In this document: piece after piece, positions 18,923 through 28,215 of the stretch
How positions within the stretch are numbered: position 1 is the first letter of the stretch
Layout: each line of letters begins with the position of its first letter
Assembly (NCBI GenBank): GCA_009738435.1
Contig: CP046522.1
Coordinates: forward strand, 2,263,249 to 2,327,248
Origin: Clostridium bovifaecis
Lineage (GTDB): Bacteria; Bacillota; Clostridia; Clostridiales; Clostridiaceae
Length of the DNA: 64,000 bases
Direction: 5' to 3'
The notes under the pieces: generated by a model
The model's database searches: none
What the model was told of the DNA's origin: nothing
Seen by the model: only the letters and a program-made list of their open reading frames with translations
Made by a program: the position numbers and the translations under genes

Positions 18923-18967
18923 AAAACAAAAATGGCTCCTACGACTATTTTCAATCGTAGAAGCCAT
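18923..18967 (-). terminator. Terminator after gamma carbonic anhydrase gene
   Basis: On the minus strand, arms ATGGCTTCTACGA and TCGTAGGAGCCAT followed by TTTTTGTTTTTTT. A second smaller hairpin AAGGAGA-gcttca-TCTCCTT lies at 18999-19018. Confidence 0.8.
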
Positions 18968-19060
18968 TAGCCTTTCAGCGCTTTAGACAAAGTCCAAGGA
19001 GAGCTTCATCTCCTTAAAAACAAGATAAATTTTACCATCATATCTTCCTAAAATCAATAC

Positions 19061-19576
19061 CTATTTATCTTGCCCTTTCATATACTCTTTAGAAAACTCT
19101 ATGTAATGCTGTGCATTTTCTTTTATGCCCTCTATTTCTTCTTTTGTAAGTTCTCTTACAACCTTAGCTGGAGATCCTAAGCATAGTACTCCAGATGGTA
19201 TCTTCTTTCCTCCTGGTATTAGACTACCTGCACCTACTATTGTATAATCTCCTACTTCAGCACCGTCTAACACAGTACATTCCATGCCAATTAGAGTATG
19301 ATTTCCTATTTTGCATGCATGTATCACCGTATTATGACCTATATTTGAATATTCCCCTATATAAGTAGCGTGCTTCATTGAAGAATGAACTGTACAATTA
19401 TCCTGAATATTAGTTCCTCTTTTTATAGTTATACTATTTTCATCAGCTCTTAAAACTGCTCCAAACCAGACACTTGAGTCTCCCTCTAATGTAACGTCCC
19501 CTATAATATCTGAACTTTTAGCAATAAACGCCTTATCACTTATTTTAGGAGCTTTATTTTTAAAACTATATATCAT
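19061..19576 (-). CDS. Gamma-class carbonic anhydrase-like hexapeptide protein
   Basis: 171 residues forming a left-handed beta-helix: SSVWFGAVLRADENSITIKR, NIQDNCTVHSSM, NIGHNTVIHACKIG, LIGMECTVLDGAEVG. The metal-binding histidines (VHS, GH, IHAC) are in place, and the C-terminal helix (LTKEEIEGIKENAQHYIEFS) is typical of the YrdA/PaaY/Cam group. Such proteins are carbonic anhydrases or acyl-CoA-related hydrolases; activity is not predictable here. The ATG at 19576 has GGAGGG upstream; a GTG at 19591 is inside that ribosome site. Confidence 0.88.
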   Translation of the reverse strand: MIYSFKNKAPKISDKAFIAKSSDIIGDVTLEGDSSVWFGAVLRADENSITIKRGTNIQDNCTVHSSMKHATYIGEYSNIGHNTVIHACKIGNHTLIGMECTVLDGAEVGDYTIVGAGSLIPGGKKIPSGVLCLGSPAKVVRELTKEEIEGIKENAQHYIEFSKEYMKGQDK

Positions 19577-19743
19577 ATTTCTGCCCTCCACTTAAATTCG
19601 CTATTATATATTATACCCTAATAAGAAAAATAATCAAATGAAAATGTTTCACGCTAAATCAGTAAAAATAATTTTTATTACTACAAAATAAATATTATCA
19701 AGGGATTGATATAACTTTAGTAAATTTTTTACAATTTTCCTTA

Positions 19744-19817
19744 TTGAAGAATAATATTTTTTACTATATAATACTACATGTAGTATTTGAAATCGAACGA
19801 TTTACTACATATAGTAT
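19744..19817 (+). promoter_or_regulatory. nrdJ promoter with tandem NrdR boxes
   Basis: Promoter TTGAAG (19744-19749), 17-bp spacer, TATAAT (19767-19772). Two palindromes, ATACTACATGTAGTAT (19771-19786) and TTACTACATATAGTAT (19802-19817), have centres exactly 31 bp apart, the three-helical-turn spacing of NrdR box pairs. Box 1 overlaps the -10 and the expected transcription start, box 2 lies downstream, so ATP/dATP-loaded NrdR should block initiation. nrdR itself is not in the window. Confidence 0.88.
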
Positions 19818-19837
19818 GAATAATTAGGAGGCTTTAT

Positions 19838-22837
19838 ATGAATTCCATCTCAAACATACTTAAAAGACATTTCACTAAAGAACTTGAAAAAGATAAGTCT
19901 AAAACCGTTTATGACTTATTTAAATGGAAAAGAGTCGATGTTATCTTAAAAGATTATAAGACTGGTAAAACTCTTACTGATATGAGAAATTTAGAGTTCC
20001 CTGAACACTACTCACAAAATGCTTGCGATATTATAGCTTCAAAGTATTTCAGAAGAGCTGGAGTGCCAGGCAAACTAGGATATGAGAATAGCATGAAAAT
20101 GGTAGCTCACAGACTTGTAAGCTTCTGGATGGAAGCTTTAAAAAATGAGAACTTAATTAAAACAGAAGAGCAATGCAAAATATTTTATGATGAAATGGTA
20201 TATGGTCTGTTAAATCAGATGTATGCCCCAAATTCTCCTCAATGGTTTAACACCGGACTTGCTCTAGCTTATGGCATAAAAGGCACTAAGCAAGGTAGTT
20301 TCTACTTTAATGAAAAAGAAAACAAGGTTATGGAATGTGAAGACGGTTATAGTAGAACTCAAGCTTCTGCTTGCTTTATTCTTTCTATAGAAGATAAGCT
20401 CCTTGGTCCTCATTCTATATCTGAACAATATATAACAGAAACCAGATTATTTAAAGGCGGTTCAGGAACGGGAACAAACTTCTCCTCAATAAGAGCTAAG
20501 GGAGAACCTCTATCTGGAGGAGGATATTCCTCTGGTCTTATGAGCTTTCTGAAGGGCCTTGACAGGAATGCAGGCGCTATAAAATCTGGTGGAACTACAA
20601 GGCGTGCTGCAAAAATGCTTTGCCTTGATATAGACCACCCTGAGATTACAGACTTTATAGCTTGGAAAGCAAAGGAAGAAGATAAAGTTAGAGCTCTTGG
20701 AAAAGTCGGCTATGATACAAGCTTTGAGGGCGAAGCTTATGAGACTGTTTCTGGTCAAAATGGAAACAACTCAGTTAGGCTATCCGATGAATTTATGAAG
20801 AAAGTAGATAATCTAAAAACTGACCCTAACGCCACTATTAAGCTTAAAGGTAGAGTTAGTTCTGTAGTTAATAGAGATGTTAAAGTATCTGAATTATGGG
20901 ATGCCTTTAATGAATCTGCTTGGAAGTGTGCAGACCCCGCACCTCAATTTAATGATATATTCAATGCTTGGCATACATGTCCAAATGGTGAAGATGGAAA
21001 ATATAACGCCGCATACAACAGGATAAATTCCACAAATCCTTGCGGCGAGTATGCTTTCTTAGATGATACTTCTTGTAACTTAGCTTCAATAAACATATAC
21101 AATTTTTATAATGTAAATACAAAGGAATTTGATTTAAAGGGATATATTCATATGGTGGGTTTAATTCAACTTGCTTTAGAAGCTTCTATCCATTGGGGTC
21201 AGTTTCCTACAGAAGATATAGCAAGAAAAACCTATTTATTTAGAACTACTGGGCTTGGTATTGCTAACGTGGCTTCACTTTTAATGGCATCAGGATATTC
21301 TTATGATTCTAATGAAGCTAGAAACTTAACAGCTGCATTAGTAGGAATATTAACTGGTCATTCTTATTACGTGTCTTCACTAATGGCTAAAGAAATCGGG
21401 ACCTTTTCTAAATACGATATAAATAAAGATCATATGCTAAGAGTAATAAGGAATCACAGCAGAGTAGCTGGAACTCTTAACGATTCCTATGAAAACTTAA
21501 ATTACACACCTGTAAAAGTTGCTCATAACATATTACAGAAGATAAATTTAGGAACCTTAAGCGAGGCTTTAACAGATGCTTGGAAAAACGCCTTAGAATA
21601 TGGTGAAAAATATGGTTATAGAAATGCGCAGGTTTCAGTTATAGCTCCAACAGGCACAATCTCCTTAGCTATGGACTGCGGCGGCACTTCTATAGAACCG
21701 TTCTTCAGTCACGTTGTATATAAGAAGCTATCTGGCGGCGGTTTTATGACTATTGTAAATCCTGTATTAGAAATATCTCTTAAAAACTTAGGATATTCAG
21801 ATAGTGAGATTAAAGATATAGTAGATTATATCATGAGAAAAGAAACTGTGGATGAGAATGGCTTCCAGTATGAGAAGATAATTGATGGAAAGATTGAAGG
21901 AGCACCTCATCTAAAGGCTGAACATTTGTGCATATTTGATACAGCTAATAAATGTGGCAGTGGAAAGAGGTATATCTCTCCAATGGGGCACGTCAAGCTT
22001 GTAGCCGCTATAACTCCGCTCATCTCTGGAGCTGTATCCAAAACTGTAAATCTTCCAAAGACAGCTAATGTTGAAGACTTTAAGGAAGTAGTATTATCAT
22101 CTTGGAAGCTTGGTGTTAAAGGTATTACCCTTTATAGAGATGGTTCAAAAGCAAGTCAACCTCTTAATACAAGTTTATCCGAAGATGGCAGTAAGAAATT
22201 AGAAGACTTAACTTATAATGAACTACTGCAAAAGGTTAAAGACCTTCAGGCCGAACATCATTATTCAAGACGCGATAAACTAATAGGTATAAGACAAGGT
22301 ACTACTCACCCCGCACAAATTGATGATGTAAAAATTTATACCACAGTTAATAGAAACTCTGAAGGAGAAATCTCTGAAATATATATAACTACAGATAGAG
22401 AAGGAACTATAATCACTGGACTTTTAAATTCTCTTTCTAAATCTATATCTGTTATGCTTCAATATCATGTACCACCTCAAGACATAGCTAAAATGTTAAG
22501 AGGCCAAAAATATGAGCCTTATGGCTTTGTTAAGAAACATCCTTATATTAAATCTGTGTCTTCAATATCTGACTTGATAAGCAAAATTATAGATATAGAG
22601 TTAGGCGACTTTTCAAGATGCCAAATTAAGGACGAAGAATACTTGTCAAAGATGTTTACTATAAACTCTGAGACCGCCTATGATGCTTCTAAAGATGCAT
22701 CTCAATTAGATAATAAAAAAGTAGATGGCGAACGTCTTTATGATAGTACATGTCCAACTTGCTCAAGCACAAGAATGGTGAGAAACGGTACTTGTAAAGT
22801 GTGCTTAGACTGCGGCTCTACTACAGGATGCAGTTAG
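19838..22837 (+). CDS. nrdJ: Adenosylcobalamin-dependent (class II) ribonucleoside-diphosphate reductase
   Basis: 999 residues. Core motifs: MYAPNSPQWFNTGLAL, ASACFILSIEDK, GGSGTGTNFSSIRAKGE (in part), GGTTRRAAKML, STNPCGEYAFLDDTSCNLASI (in part; ~residue 400), SVIAPTGTISLAMDCGGTS. The C-terminal extension ends in a Cys-rich ribbon, CPTCSSTRMVRNGTCKVCLD and CGSTTGCS, the usual redox tail of the long NrdJ type. It makes deoxyribonucleotides with B12 instead of oxygen or glycyl radicals. AGGAGG precedes the ATG. Regulated by the NrdR boxes described; I see no cobalamin riboswitch. Confidence 0.95.
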   Translation: MNSISNILKRHFTKELEKDKSKTVYDLFKWKRVDVILKDYKTGKTLTDMRNLEFPEHYSQNACDIIASKYFRRAGVPGKLGYENSMKMVAHRLVSFWMEALKNENLIKTEEQCKIFYDEMVYGLLNQMYAPNSPQWFNTGLALAYGIKGTKQGSFYFNEKENKVMECEDGYSRTQASACFILSIEDKLLGPHSISEQYITETRLFKGGSGTGTNFSSIRAKGEPLSGGGYSSGLMSFLKGLDRNAGAIKSGGTTRRAAKMLCLDIDHPEITDFIAWKAKEEDKVRALGKVGYDTSFEGEAYETVSGQNGNNSVRLSDEFMKKVDNLKTDPNATIKLKGRVSSVVNRDVKVSELWDAFNESAWKCADPAPQFNDIFNAWHTCPNGEDGKYNAAYNRINSTNPCGEYAFLDDTSCNLASINIYNFYNVNTKEFDLKGYIHMVGLIQLALEASIHWGQFPTEDIARKTYLFRTTGLGIANVASLLMASGYSYDSNEARNLTAALVGILTGHSYYVSSLMAKEIGTFSKYDINKDHMLRVIRNHSRVAGTLNDSYENLNYTPVKVAHNILQKINLGTLSEALTDAWKNALEYGEKYGYRNAQVSVIAPTGTISLAMDCGGTSIEPFFSHVVYKKLSGGGFMTIVNPVLEISLKNLGYSDSEIKDIVDYIMRKETVDENGFQYEKIIDGKIEGAPHLKAEHLCIFDTANKCGSGKRYISPMGHVKLVAAITPLISGAVSKTVNLPKTANVEDFKEVVLSSWKLGVKGITLYRDGSKASQPLNTSLSEDGSKKLEDLTYNELLQKVKDLQAEHHYSRRDKLIGIRQGTTHPAQIDDVKIYTTVNRNSEGEISEIYITTDREGTIITGLLNSLSKSISVMLQYHVPPQDIAKMLRGQKYEPYGFVKKHPYIKSVSSISDLISKIIDIELGDFSRCQIKDEEYLSKMFTINSETAYDASKDASQLDNKKVDGERLYDSTCPTCSSTRMVRNGTCKVCLDCGSTTGCS

Positions 22838-22894
22838 ATCGGTAATCCTTAGGACGCAAAAATTTATTTATCAATATTCATAGAAAATAAATTC

Positions 22895-22939
22895 AAAATC
22901 ACTACTTAAATAATAAAAATTAAGTAGTGATTTTTTATA
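22895..22939 (+). terminator. Terminator after nrdJ
   Basis: Perfect 15-bp stem (22895-22909 with 22920-22934), core AATCACTACTTAA/TTAAGTAGTGATT, followed by T residues. Confidence 0.9.
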
Positions 22940-23119
22940 CATTGGTAAATAATATTTTACATACAAACTTAAGTTTGTCTTGAAAAGTTAAAAAATATAT
23001 AATAAACCTTTATTACAATATTAGTATATGAGATAATAGTCATATACTGATATTGTAAATCATTCATACATTAACTCTATGGATAATCCTGTTAAATTTA
23101 TTTTAAAGGAAGTGTTAAA

Positions 23120-24457
23120 ATGATTTGGAACGATTTCTTGTCTGCCGGTTATGGTTGTTGTGGTGGTAGTTCTAGTTTTACTGATTATGAGCAAGTCTCT
23201 GATGAAGCCAAACGCTATAAGGCTAAGGCAACTGAAGAAGGACATATTATTCTGGATGAAGATATAGTGAAAGTGCTAGGAATAGAAGATGCTGCTGAGT
23301 TACACGTAGTCAATGAAGGAAATAGAATTGAAATTTATCCCAATATACACAGCTTAGGTAAAATATATATTGAACCTACATCTAAATGTAATCTTTCATG
23401 CCATACATGCGTTAGAAGGACTTGGAAAGAACCTATGGGGAATATGGACTTACACCTCTTCGACGCTTTAATTGAGCAACTAAAAGATTTTAAGTCTCTT
23501 CATTCAGTTATGTTCGGTGGTTTTGGGGAACCTACCTTCCATAAGGATATTCTTTATATGATAGCTAAAATAAAATCTCTTGGTGTTAATGTTGAAATGG
23601 TTACTAATGGCACTTTGTTAGATGAAACCCTGTTAAAAGGTTTGATAGAAAATGGCCTGGATACTCTATGGGTATCCTTTGACGGAACCAGTGCAGATAG
23701 GTTTGAAGATATTAGAGAAGGAGCAAACTTTAACGCTATAGTTAAAAACCTAAAGAATTTAAAAAGTTTAAATTTAGAAAGCGCACACAAGGTTAAGGTA
23801 GGAATAGCATTTGTAGTTATGAAAAATAATATTAATGAACTTAAAAATATGGATAAACTTATATATCAAATAGACGCAAGTAAGGTATCTATAAGCAATG
23901 TATTTCCATATTCTATTGATATGCTGGATGAAATGGTGTGCTCCTTAAATGTTGGAGATATCGCTCCCAATACATTTAATTTAAAGTCAGCCTTTATAAG
24001 TCTCCCTATAATTGATATAACGGAAGCAACTAAAGAGCCCTTATATGAATTATTCATGAAGAATCGCAATGTTTCTATTATGAGAAATAAAATTGGCACT
24101 GAAACATCCAGCTGCAGATTTATAAAAGAAAGATGTACATTCATAAGATGGGATGGTAATGTAGCTCCTTGTATGGGATTACTTCATTCATATAGTACAT
24201 ATTTCAATTACTATAAAACCGAAAGGGAAGTTACCCCGTATTCGTTTGGAGATATAAGCAAGAATAATCTTAAAGACATATGGAATTCACAGGAATATCA
24301 TGATTTCAGGGAAAGGGTTGACTCCTTCGACTTTTCACCTTGTTTTCAATGTGGGCCTTGCCAACTTGCTGAAAAAAATCTTGAGGATTGCTTTGGAAAT
24401 GAGTTTCCTACTTGCGGTGGATGCCTATGGGGACAAGGAGTCATTCAATGCCCTTAA
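23120..24457 (+). CDS. Radical SAM maturase for tungsten-cofactor aldehyde oxidoreductase
   Basis: 445 residues. After an AbrB-like segment (ATEEGHIILDEDIVKVLGI), the protein has NIHSLGKIYIEPTSKCNLSC with the CNLSCHTC cluster (~residues 89-96), GGFGEPTFH, VTNGTLL, and a C-terminal Cys-rich tail (SPCFQCGPCQ, FPTCGGCLWGQGVIQCP) that could bind extra Fe-S clusters. This arrangement matches the family that accompanies tungsten-dependent aldehyde ferredoxin oxidoreductases; the oxidoreductase gene is not in the window. The first 20 residues (MIWNDFLSAGYGCCGGSSSF) are not usual for the family. AAAGGAAG precedes the ATG, and a terminator follows. Confidence 0.85.
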   Translation: MIWNDFLSAGYGCCGGSSSFTDYEQVSDEAKRYKAKATEEGHIILDEDIVKVLGIEDAAELHVVNEGNRIEIYPNIHSLGKIYIEPTSKCNLSCHTCVRRTWKEPMGNMDLHLFDALIEQLKDFKSLHSVMFGGFGEPTFHKDILYMIAKIKSLGVNVEMVTNGTLLDETLLKGLIENGLDTLWVSFDGTSADRFEDIREGANFNAIVKNLKNLKSLNLESAHKVKVGIAFVVMKNNINELKNMDKLIYQIDASKVSISNVFPYSIDMLDEMVCSLNVGDIAPNTFNLKSAFISLPIIDITEATKEPLYELFMKNRNVSIMRNKIGTETSSCRFIKERCTFIRWDGNVAPCMGLLHSYSTYFNYYKTEREVTPYSFGDISKNNLKDIWNSQEYHDFRERVDSFDFSPCFQCGPCQLAEKNLEDCFGNEFPTCGGCLWGQGVIQCP

Positions 24458-24491
24458 CATCATCTCAAAGTATTTTCATGTAGAAAAGCAG

Positions 24492-24533
24492 AAAAGGTCG
24501 TCAGCAAATACCATGCCGGCAGACCTTTTATTT
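24492..24533 (+). terminator. Terminator after radical SAM gene
   Basis: Stem AAAAGGTC (24492-24499) / GACCTTTT (24522-24529) with inner GC pairs and trailing T residues. Confidence 0.7.
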
Positions 24534-24630
24534 ACCATGAGAATACACAGGTTTATCGAGCTTTATATTATGATATATAGTTATGTCATATCCTTCTGAC
24601 AAAGCTTCACTCTTCATCACTGTTGCTTTC

Positions 24631-26376
24631 TTAGTTTAGCAAATCCAAAAGTTTTTCCCCTTTAACCTCTTCTGATTTCCATTCTATTACAGCAAAATCT
24701 CCTTTAGAAATTTCATTGACCCTATTAATCCACTCTATTTCATTACTTGCTTTAGCTTTAAGAATTTCATTAGTTGTATCTGTTGCATAAAGACTTGAAT
24801 TAATGACCCACCATTTACTGTTAATGCCAGCACGTTTTAGATCAGCTTCTAGTCTTATAGCTTCATACACTGGAGTAGCTTCAGCTAAAGTTACTATTAT
24901 AACCTCTGTTTCATCAGCATTTCTAAGCCTAGGTAAAAGTTTCTTTACTGACTCTGGAGTATCCCCTTGAGACCGCTGTATCTCTCTATTATAGCTTTCT
25001 GTTGAATCCAAAAGCAACAGTGTATGACCAGTAGGAGCCGTGTCAATAACAACAACTTGATCCTCTGATTTTTCAACTATCTCTGCAAAAGCTCTAAACA
25101 CAGCAATTTCTTGAGTACATGGAGATCTTAGATCTTCTTCTATATATTCAATATCTTCATCATTCATGGTTTCTCTTGCTTTGCTCAAAACCTCTTCTCT
25201 GTATTTTTCAAGCTCTTTTTTCTCATCAATACTGCTTAAAGTAATACCATAGCTTTCATCTAAAACAAACTTTAAATGAGCTGCTGGATCTGTGGTTGTA
25301 AGGTGAATCTTCTTGCCTTTTTGAGCAAGGCCTAGTGCAATTGTCGCTGCTATAGTAGTTTTGCCTACACCACCTTTTCCCATTGTAAAAATAACCTTTT
25401 TATCTGTTTTATAAAGATCTTCTACTACATCCTTTAACTTTTGAATTTCCTTCACATTTAGCTTTTCACTACTATGCTTTATATTATCTTCTTTTAAAAA
25501 TGCTCTTATATTTTCAAGTCCTGTAACATTATATGGTCTTAGTGGAATTTGAAAAGCTTCTAGACTTCTTAAATGTTCCGGCATATCTCTAAGTGCATTT
25601 TGTTGTTTATTAAATATATTAGTTGATAAAGTATCATCCGCCTCTTTAAGCATGCCATTTATAACAAGAATCTGGTTGTTTACTCCTATATCCTGTAATT
25701 CTTTAGATGCTCTTTCCCCTTCCTTTAGTGCAGATACTTCAGGGCGTGAAACAAGAACAAGAGTTGTTAAATCTTTATTAGCTAGTGTCTTTACTGCACT
25801 TTTATAGACTTCCTTTTTATCTTCCAAACCAGATAATTGCCCAAGACATGATGCTCCATGAGTGCTTTCACTAATAAAATTGCTCCATGCTGATGGAAGT
25901 TGTAGCATCCTAAGAGTGTGTCCTGTTGGTGCTGTATCAAATATTATGTAATCAAAGTCCTCTTGAATCTTTTTATCTGTTACAACATTTGAAAACTCAT
26001 TAAAAGCTGCTATTTCAACTGTGCATGAACCAGAAAGTTGTTCTTCCATATTCTTTATTACAACATCAGGTAGTTTTCCACGATAAGGAGCTACAACACT
26101 TTCTTTATATTCTCTTGCAGCTTCTTCAGGGTCAAAATTAGCTACTACTAAATTTGGTACTTCTTTTATTTGAACTCCTTTATTGTTTAAATCTGTATTA
26201 AATACGTCCTGTAAGTTAGATGCAGGGTCTGTACTAATAAGCATAATTTTCTTTCCTTCATCAGCTAAAGCTACAGCAGTAGCACATGCAGTAGAAGTTT
26301 TCCCTACTCCTCCTTTACCAGTAAAGAATACATACTTAGTTAAATTTACTTCATTTAAATTAAAACTCTTAAGCAT
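24631..26376 (-). CDS. arsA: Arsenite efflux pump ATPase
   Basis: 581 residues in two homologous halves, each with a deviant Walker A loop: FFTGKGGVGKTSTACATA (~residue 20) and FTMGKGGVGKTTIAATIA (~residue 330). Each half also has the DTAPTGHTL switch; metal-site cysteines appear in the SGSCTVEIAAF and RSPCTQEIAVF segments. ArsA hydrolyses ATP to power arsenite extrusion through ArsB or Acr3. The ATG at 26376 follows GAGGGATATTG; a TTG three bases earlier is less likely. It ends the arsR-arsD-arsA operon; the permease it would drive, acr3, is 4.3 kb away in a separate unit. Confidence 0.95.
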   Translation of the reverse strand: MLKSFNLNEVNLTKYVFFTGKGGVGKTSTACATAVALADEGKKIMLISTDPASNLQDVFNTDLNNKGVQIKEVPNLVVANFDPEEAAREYKESVVAPYRGKLPDVVIKNMEEQLSGSCTVEIAAFNEFSNVVTDKKIQEDFDYIIFDTAPTGHTLRMLQLPSAWSNFISESTHGASCLGQLSGLEDKKEVYKSAVKTLANKDLTTLVLVSRPEVSALKEGERASKELQDIGVNNQILVINGMLKEADDTLSTNIFNKQQNALRDMPEHLRSLEAFQIPLRPYNVTGLENIRAFLKEDNIKHSSEKLNVKEIQKLKDVVEDLYKTDKKVIFTMGKGGVGKTTIAATIALGLAQKGKKIHLTTTDPAAHLKFVLDESYGITLSSIDEKKELEKYREEVLSKARETMNDEDIEYIEEDLRSPCTQEIAVFRAFAEIVEKSEDQVVVIDTAPTGHTLLLLDSTESYNREIQRSQGDTPESVKKLLPRLRNADETEVIIVTLAEATPVYEAIRLEADLKRAGINSKWWVINSSLYATDTTNEILKAKASNEIEWINRVNEISKGDFAVIEWKSEEVKGEKLLDLLN

Positions 26377-26397
26377 CAATATCCCTCTTTTCTATAA

Positions 26398-26775
26398 TTA
26401 GCAACATCCATTGCCACCACAGCAGCCACTATTTTTAGATCTAATTTTCATTTTAGTTTTAAGAAAATCTTCTGAAACCTCTAGCATTTCGCAAAGTTCT
26501 TTATTGGTAGGATAGGTCTTTGTCTTAACAACTTCTCCATCAACTATTGTTACTGGTAGTATATCTACTCCTTCACTATTTAATAAACCATTTATCACTT
26601 TATTCTCTACAAACGCTTGTGGGTTACTTGTTAGATTATGTCTTTCAACTGTAATTCCCTTTTTGCTTAAGCTGTTTAAAACTGTTGACATTCTTAGTAG
26701 TTCTGGATCTACTGACGGTCCACACACTCCAGTTGAACAACACATTGCAGGATCAAAAATAATCATTTTTTTCAT
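26398..26775 (-). CDS. arsD: Arsenite metallochaperone
   Basis: 125 residues. DPAMCCSTGVCGPSVDPEL carries the Cys pair plus single Cys that bind As(III), and the C-terminus NSGCCGGNGCC has two more vicinal pairs as in classical ArsD. It has a thioredoxin-like fold and hands arsenite to ArsA. The ATG at 26775 follows AAGGAGATGCTTATT; upstream in-frame codons would disrupt that site. It lies between arsR and arsA, the normal order. Confidence 0.95.
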   Translation of the reverse strand: MKKMIIFDPAMCCSTGVCGPSVDPELLRMSTVLNSLSKKGITVERHNLTSNPQAFVENKVINGLLNSEGVDILPVTIVDGEVVKTKTYPTNKELCEMLEVSEDFLKTKMKIRSKNSGCCGGNGCC

Positions 26776-26801
26776 AATAAGCATCTCCTTAAATTGTAAG
26801 T

Positions 26802-27134
26802 TTATTTATTACAAGTCTTACTTTTGTTATCATATCTACAAATACAATCATCTTCTGTGTTTGTTATTAAATCCATTAAGAACAAAACTAGCTTGTTGGA
26901 ATTTGTAGTGTCTAGGGAGTAATAACTCCATAGCCCTTCTTTTCTTGACTTTACAAGACCACATTCCATAAGGACTTTCATATGATGTGATAAGGTTGGT
27001 TGAGTGAATTCAAAATTTTCTAGTATATCACAAGCACACTTTTCACCACAAGAAAGAATATCAATAATTCTTAGTCTACTTCCATCTGATAAAGCCTTAA
27101 ATATCTTAGCGTTCGTTTCATAGTTTTTATCCAT
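26802..27134 (-). CDS. arsR: ArsR-family metalloregulator (arsDA operon)
   Basis: 110 residues, winged helix. KALSDGSRLRIIDILSCGEKCACDILENF has the arsenite-binding Cys pair (C-A-C) in the DNA-recognition region, followed by LSHHMKVLMECGLVKSRKEG. C-terminal cysteines (CICRYDNKSKTCNK) may add metal ligands. The ATG at 27134 has AGAGGTG 7 nt upstream; a longer frame to 27161 runs through the operator. It autoregulates the arsR-arsD-arsA unit through the palindromes directly upstream. Confidence 0.92.
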   Translation of the reverse strand: MDKNYETNAKIFKALSDGSRLRIIDILSCGEKCACDILENFEFTQPTLSHHMKVLMECGLVKSRKEGLWSYYSLDTTNSNKLVLFLMDLITNTEDDCICRYDNKSKTCNK

Positions 27135-27147
27135 TAATTCACCTCTC

Positions 27148-27198
27148 ATATAGATAAACATCTATATATAGTATAGATGTTTATCTATATTTATGCAA
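27148..27198 (-). promoter_or_regulatory. Promoter and operator of arsR-arsD-arsA
   Basis: On the minus strand TTGCAT (27193-27198), 17-bp spacer, TATACT (27170-27175). ATAGATAAACATCTAT overlaps the spacer and its mirror image ATAGATGTTTATCTAT lies just downstream, making a large inverted repeat across the promoter that would block transcription when ArsR is bound. Confidence 0.75.
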
Positions 27199-27286
27199 TA
27201 GATCGCATAGCTTTTACATGATTTTGACACTTTAATATATATTATCTTCTATATATTAAAATTCTATTCCTATAATTGACACTATT

Positions 27287-27523
27287 CTAACTCCTCATTA
27301 ATATTTCTTTTATTTCTTTAGTTTTAGCTACTCTTCCTGCAATAAAAACTCTTTCATTTATAACTAGAGCAGGGGTACTCATTATTCTATAACGCATAAT
27401 TTCTGATGGATTTTGTACTTTTATTATCTGTGCATCTATTCCAAGTTCTTCAACTGCTTTTTTAGCGTTATGCTCTAGCTTCTTACAATTAGAGCAACCA
27501 GAACCTAATATCTTAATAATCAT
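27287..27523 (-). CDS. Small thioredoxin-like redox-active disulfide protein
   Basis: 78 residues with the CxxC motif in ILGSGCSNCKKLEHNA, then cis-Pro loop MSTPALVINERVFIAGRV and a C-terminal helix. This is the ~80-residue TIGR00412-type family often found beside ArsP/DUF318 permeases. A paralogue follows at 27838-28071. The ATG at 27523 has AAGGAGG 8 nt upstream; earlier in-frame ATGs overlap that site. Probably supplies thiol chemistry to metalloid export. Confidence 0.85.
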   Translation of the reverse strand: MIIKILGSGCSNCKKLEHNAKKAVEELGIDAQIIKVQNPSEIMRYRIMSTPALVINERVFIAGRVAKTKEIKEILMRS

Positions 27524-27798
27524 ACTCATAACCTCCTTATAACACATATACTATATTCTCAATCTCTCCTTTCATTCAAGTTGTATTCATTTAAAAATTC
27601 ATGTATAACCTTTTTTATATTATTATATGCAAATATAATCATATAGTTCATATTTGGGAAATAAATATAATAAATTTTAGACAAGTTATCCTTATGATTC
27701 ATAATTTAAAATAGATATGGTGGAAAAGTTATATTTTTAGAATCCATATTAATTCTTCTATATTTTATACCATACTCTAAAAGGGTATATTTCATCCT

Positions 27799-27833
27799 AA
27801 TTTAAGGCAGGAAATAATCTCCTGCCTTAAATT
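27799..27833. terminator. Terminator after second thioredoxin-like gene
   Basis: Perfect 14-bp stem AATTTAAGGCAGGA / TCCTGCCTTAAATT beginning 4 nt beyond the stop codon. No strong T-tract on either side, but the stem itself ends in A/T pairs. Confidence 0.65.
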
Positions 27834-27837
27834 AACT

Positions 27838-28071
27838 TTAGCCTTGTAATATTTCCTTTATTTCTTCAACCTTTGGAACTCTACCCATCACTTTTACCTT
27901 TTCATCTACCACAAGTGCAGGGGTTCTCATTACTCCATAAGACATGATTCCTTTCATATCCTCTACCTTTTCTACTGTTGCATCAATGCCTAATTCCTTT
28001 ATAGCTTCCTTTGCATTAGCCTCTAGACTTTTGCAATTTTTACATCCTGTTCCTAAAACCTTAACTACCAT
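27838..28071 (-). CDS. Small thioredoxin-like redox-active disulfide protein (paralogue)
   Basis: 77 residues. VLGTGCKNCKSLEANAKEAI has the CxxC; MRTPALVVDEKVKVMGRVPK is the cis-Pro region. Roughly half its residues match the neighbour at 27287-27523, so the pair arose by duplication. GGGAGGAAATATC precedes the ATG. Downstream of the ferredoxin and permease genes on the same strand. Confidence 0.87.
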   Translation of the reverse strand: MVVKVLGTGCKNCKSLEANAKEAIKELGIDATVEKVEDMKGIMSYGVMRTPALVVDEKVKVMGRVPKVEEIKEILQG

Positions 28072-28215
28072 GATATTTCCTCCCTTTAATCTTTTACCTT
28101 TTATTATTTATATAATTTTAATTAATAACATTGTTTTGTCCTAGCACCATAGTTTTAATTAATCACTAATCACTAAAATAGTTCTAGTAACTAGCAAATA
28201 TCAAAGTAATCTTCA

